The notes beneath the pieces were generated by a model that saw nothing but the letters and a program-made list of their open reading frames with translations, was not told where the DNA came from and ran no database searches. From Sphingobacteriales bacterium TSM_CSM (GTDB taxonomy: Bacteria > Bacteroidota > Bacteroidia > Chitinophagales > UBA2359): 64,000 nt of DNA. The position numbers and the translations under genes are program-made. The stretch is taken from assembly GCA_002212725.1 (NCBI GenBank), contig MTCR01000102.1:1-64000 (forward strand). Reading direction: 5' to 3'. Shown in pieces: positions 62,424 through 64,000 of the stretch. Numbering within the stretch: position 1 is the first letter of the stretch; every line of letters begins with the position of its first letter.

Positions 62424-64000
62424 CTAAAACGCCTGCAAATCTACCAACTGTTTGTAAACGCCCTGTTTGCTCATGAGTTGTGCATGTGTGCCACGCTCGG
62501 CAATGATACCTTTTTGCAGCACAATAATTTCATCGGCAAACTGAATGGTAGAAAGCCGGTGGGCAATAACCACCGAAGTTCGGTTTTGCATAAGCCGGAA
62601 CAGCGCGTCTTGCACCAGCTTTTCCGATGCCGAATCGAGTGAGGAGGTGGCTTCGTCTAAAATAAGAATGGGCGGGTTTTTAAGTACAGCCCGGGCAATG
62701 GTAAGCCGTTGGCGCTCGCCACCGCTTAGTTTGCAGCCGCGGTCGCCTATAATGGTTTGGTAGCCGTTTTCTAATTGGCTAATGAACTGATGGGCATTGG
62801 CTATTTTGGCTGCTTCTTCTACCTCTGCCTGCGTTACGGGTTGGTGCAAACCAAAGGCAATGTTGTTAAAAACAGTGTCGTTAAACAATATTGGCTCTTG
62901 AGTAACAATACCCATAAGGTTGCGCAAATCAACTAAACTATACTGTTGAATATTAACCCCGTCTAACAATATTTCACCTTCGGTAACATCGTAAAAGCGC
63001 GGCAACAGGTCTGACAGGGTTGATTTTCCGGCACCCGAACTGCCCACCAATGCCAGCACCTTACCCTTGGGCAGCACCACATTAATATCTGAAAGTACCG
63101 GTTGGCGGTCGTAGGCAAAGCACACGTTTTTAAACTCAATGCTGTGGTTAAAGGCAGTAAGCGGTACAGGGTTATCGGTTTCGCGAATGGTAACGGGTGC
63201 ATCTAAAATTTTGGTAATGCGCTCTACCGATGCAAGCCCTTTTTGGATGTTGTAAAATGCCGTGGAAAATGATTTTGCCGGCGGTATAATTTGCGAAAAC
63301 ACCACAATAAAATAGATAAAGGTTTCGGCTTCGAGGTTGAGCGACCGGCTAAGTACCATACGCCCGCCCACATACAGCACCAATGCCACCACGCTTATGC
63401 TCATAAACTCCGACAAGGGCGAAGACAAATCGCGGCGGCGCAACATGCTGCTGCTTACGCGGTAAAAAGCCTTGTTTTCTTCCTCAAATTTGGCGGTTTG
63501 CTTTTGCTGGGCGTTAAACCCTTTTACTATGCGCATGCCCCAAATGGTTTCGTCAATAATGGTAAGCAACATGCCCAGCCGTTCTTGCGCCAGGTGCGAT
63601 TTCCGTTTAAGGGTTTTACCAATTTGCCCGATGATGGTGCCCGTAAGCGGCAGTACCAGCAACACAAACAAGGTAAGCTGCGGGCTTATAAAAAACATGG
63701 TAAACAGGTAAGCCAATACGGTAAGCGGCTCGGTAAAAGCAATGGTTAGCATACTGATAATGCTGTTTTCTACCTCCTGCACATCAGAGGTAAGGCGGGT
63801 AATTACATCGCCTTTGCGCTCTTCGGTAAAGTAAGAAACGGGCAATGCCAGCACCTTGGCAAAGGCATCGGAGCGTATTTGCCGTATTACCCCGTTTCGC
63901 ATTCCGGCCATGGCGTACATGGCAAGGTATCTAAACAGATTTTTAAAGAAAAAAATTACCGCTACCAATATGCACACAAACAACAAAGCCTGCGGCTTAC
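62424..64000 (-). CDS. ABC exporter, MsbA-like, 5' partial
   Basis: At least 525 residues; the frame remains open to the right window edge, so the N-terminus is missing. It is a fused permease-ATPase half-transporter: transmembrane helices in the first 290 residues, then a nucleotide-binding domain with Walker A LVGSSGAGKSTL, Q-loop IVTQEPILF, signature LSGGERQRL, Walker B ILILDEATSSLD and H-loop VIAHRLST. It matches the lipid A / multidrug exporter group (MsbA, LmrA). The cytosolic ATPase drives flipping of lipids or drugs across the inner membrane; substrate cannot be told from sequence. Confidence 0.92.
   Translation of the reverse strand, partial: KPQALLFVCILVAVIFFFKNLFRYLAMYAMAGMRNGVIRQIRSDAFAKVLALPVSYFTEERKGDVITRLTSDVQEVENSIISMLTIAFTEPLTVLAYLFTMFFISPQLTLFVLLVLPLTGTIIGQIGKTLKRKSHLAQERLGMLLTIIDETIWGMRIVKGFNAQQKQTAKFEEENKAFYRVSSSMLRRRDLSSPLSEFMSISVVALVLYVGGRMVLSRSLNLEAETFIYFIVVFSQIIPPAKSFSTAFYNIQKGLASVERITKILDAPVTIRETDNPVPLTAFNHSIEFKNVCFAYDRQPVLSDINVVLPKGKVLALVGSSGAGKSTLSDLLPRFYDVTEGEILLDGVNIQQYSLVDLRNLMGIVTQEPILFNDTVFNNIAFGLHQPVTQAEVEEAAKIANAHQFISQLENGYQTIIGDRGCKLSGGERQRLTIARAVLKNPPILILDEATSSLDSASEKLVQDALFRLMQNRTSVVIAHRLSTIQFADEIIVLQKGIIAERGTHAQLMSKQGVYKQLVDLQAF

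Noticed and set aside
1-64000. tRNA, rRNA, insertion sequence or prophage
   Set aside because: No T-loop-like GGTTCGAATCC, transposase motif, or phage gene was seen on reading; a covariance search would be needed to exclude them.

Overview
This 64 kb window is a chromosomal stretch from a Bacteroidota bacterium, probably an environmental Sphingobacteriales/Chitinophagales/Saprospirales-type lineage; the order is inference. The evidence is a PorV-type type IX secretion (T9SS) outer-membrane protein, several T9SS cargo proteins with type A or CHU_C C-termini, a DUF4249 lipoprotein, a TonB receptor with an OMP beta-barrel, a BatABCDE aerotolerance cluster, a PolX polymerase/PHP protein, and Bacteroidota-type TAnnTTTG -7 promoter boxes, two of them almost touching the start codon. 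No rRNA, tRNA, CRISPR array, transposase or phage gene was seen.

Layout. 1-2.4 kb: 3' part of a secreted lysyl-oxidase-like protein. 2.4-4.1 kb: an unrecognised AT-rich gene and a tiny stand-alone NfeD-type OB-fold protein. 4.3-6.8 kb: TonB-dependent receptor. 7.1-9.4 kb: a receptor-like protein joining a TIR domain, one membrane helix, a WG repeat and about eight EGF-like modules, four of them near-identical 120-bp tandem copies. 9.5-11.8 kb: remnants of a decayed T9SS cargo gene, then an intact T9SS cargo gene and a 23-bp inverted repeat. 12-16 kb: DUF2400, DinB and WD40 proteins. 15.8-20.9 kb: giant lamin-tail-domain surface protein and porV. 21-23.3 kb: candidate structured RNA, TolC-family efflux protein and a GGGTAGA-type heptamer repeat. 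23.3-30.4 kb: DUF4249 lipoprotein, glgE, then a pssA / M28 peptidase / GT-C membrane protein run. 30.4-34.8 kb: unknown secreted protein, PCMD/T9SS protein, glpK and a small membrane protein. 35.2-43.4 kb: batA-batB-batC, a repeat-bearing gap, batD-batE, PhoD-like phosphatase and tsaC. 43.4-51 kb: slipin, DUF6884, L,D-transpeptidase, Crp/Fnr regulator, DUF1810, M23 endopeptidase, retropepsin-like protease and TPR protein. 51-64 kb: YceI lipoprotein, PD-(D/E)XK-like protein, polX, VOC protein, a duplicated-domain secreted protein, a propeller sensor without a kinase, DUF4258, cysM, DUF72 and the 3' part of an ABC exporter.

Functional themes are cell-envelope assembly and surface display (PorV, cargo proteins, M23 peptidase, L,D-transpeptidase, TolC, Bat complex, ABC exporter, PssA), extracellular protein modification (lysyl oxidase) and signalling (TIR/EGF protein, propeller sensor, Crp/Fnr). 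The two most unusual items are the TIR-TM-EGF protein and the lysyl oxidase that keeps both cofactor-forming residues.
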